Assembly (NCBI GenBank): GCA_035222895.1
Contig: JAVYIG010000096.1
Coordinates: forward strand, 372,001 to 436,000
DNA length: 64,000 nucleotides
Source of the DNA: Strongylocentrotus droebachiensis
Lineage: Eukaryota > Echinodermata > Echinoidea > Camarodonta > Strongylocentrotidae
Direction: 5' to 3'
The position numbers were made by a program, and so were the translations under genes. The notes beneath the pieces were generated by a model. It saw only the letters and a list, made by a program, of their open reading frames with translations. It was not told the origin of the DNA and did no database searches. This document shows, in pieces, positions 63,669 to 64,000 of the stretch; position 1 is the first letter of the stretch, and every line of letters begins with the position of its first letter.

Positions 63669-64000
63669 CTATTGATATTTACAAAGGGAGAAACCTGATG
63701 GAGGTATCGATGCCTATGGGGTCCAATAAAGCTCGAACATAAAATGAAGACAAATCACAGGCAGTGTATTTCTAATTTATTATGTACTAAAGAGGATAGT
63801 GACACGAAAACGTAATGAGTAAGTAATGAGTAAAAGGTAAGTTCAATCTTGTTTCATTGATGAGTAAACCCAGACGTTGTGTGTCAGGACAGGTTGTTAA
63901 TCCGGACAGTTGATCGAAAACAGCGATTTGAAGAAATTTACAAGCAATATTTCATAAATCTTTTAAGATTTACGTTGGAAATTTATAAAAGACACACAGA
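63669..64000. repeat. right copy, distal part of the duplicated block
   Basis: It is homologous to 3419-3712 and continues to the window edge. Confidence 0.8.

Overview
This is an AT-rich, repeat-dense animal nuclear window. The evidence is many short exons with GT-AG splice sites, tRNA-derived SINEs, several families of small inverted-repeat transposons, an LTR retrotransposon, minisatellites and many long G/C homopolymers. The mix looks like an aquatic invertebrate. An echinoderm or another invertebrate deuterostome is my guess, but nothing here proves it.

The main gene is a TRPA-family cation channel on the minus strand. It runs from a start codon at 62089 to a stop at 23021. I could place 22 coding exons, and splice phases agree across every junction but one. 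Exons 1-11 encode an acidic N terminus and an ankyrin-repeat stack. Exons 12-14 encode the pre-S1 linker. Exons 15-19 encode S1-S6 with the pore. Exons 20-22 encode the post-S6 helix and a C-terminal coiled coil. About 1,140 residues are accounted for. The phase break between exons 11 and 12 implies one unseen exon, so the protein should be near the usual TRPA1 size. Several of these exons (5, 14, 20, and the true ends of most others) are found only from splice sites and homology, not from long open frames.

Layout from left to right. 1-545: a 92-bp tandem repeat. 840-3720: a block that recurs in the same orientation at 62390-64000, containing a 33-bp minisatellite, so the window looks like one unit of a segmental duplication of about 60 kb. 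3720-13100: intergenic repeats (SINE, small transposons, direct duplications, palindromes). 13110-15532: exons of a probable small secreted peptide precursor on the plus strand. 15540-18900: microsatellites and AT-rich DNA. 19080-22050: a degenerate tandem array of about 270-bp units carrying a TTAA-flanked small transposon. 22735-62089: the TRPA gene, whose introns hold SINEs, TTAA-flanked transposons, a 933-bp palindrome, a 152-bp tandem repeat, G-tract elements, nested inverted repeats and a 5.0-kb decayed Ty3/gypsy-type retrotransposon with 5-bp target duplications (55233-60257).

The most interesting points are: the apparent duplication unit around TRPA, which predicts a neighbouring paralogue; a partial copy of TRPA exon 1 with its splice donor inside an inverted-repeat element at 61101-61431; the two-exon peptide precursor ending in a cysteine-bracketed basic tail; and a G-tract element whose ends and target duplication are exposed by its insertion into a SINE.
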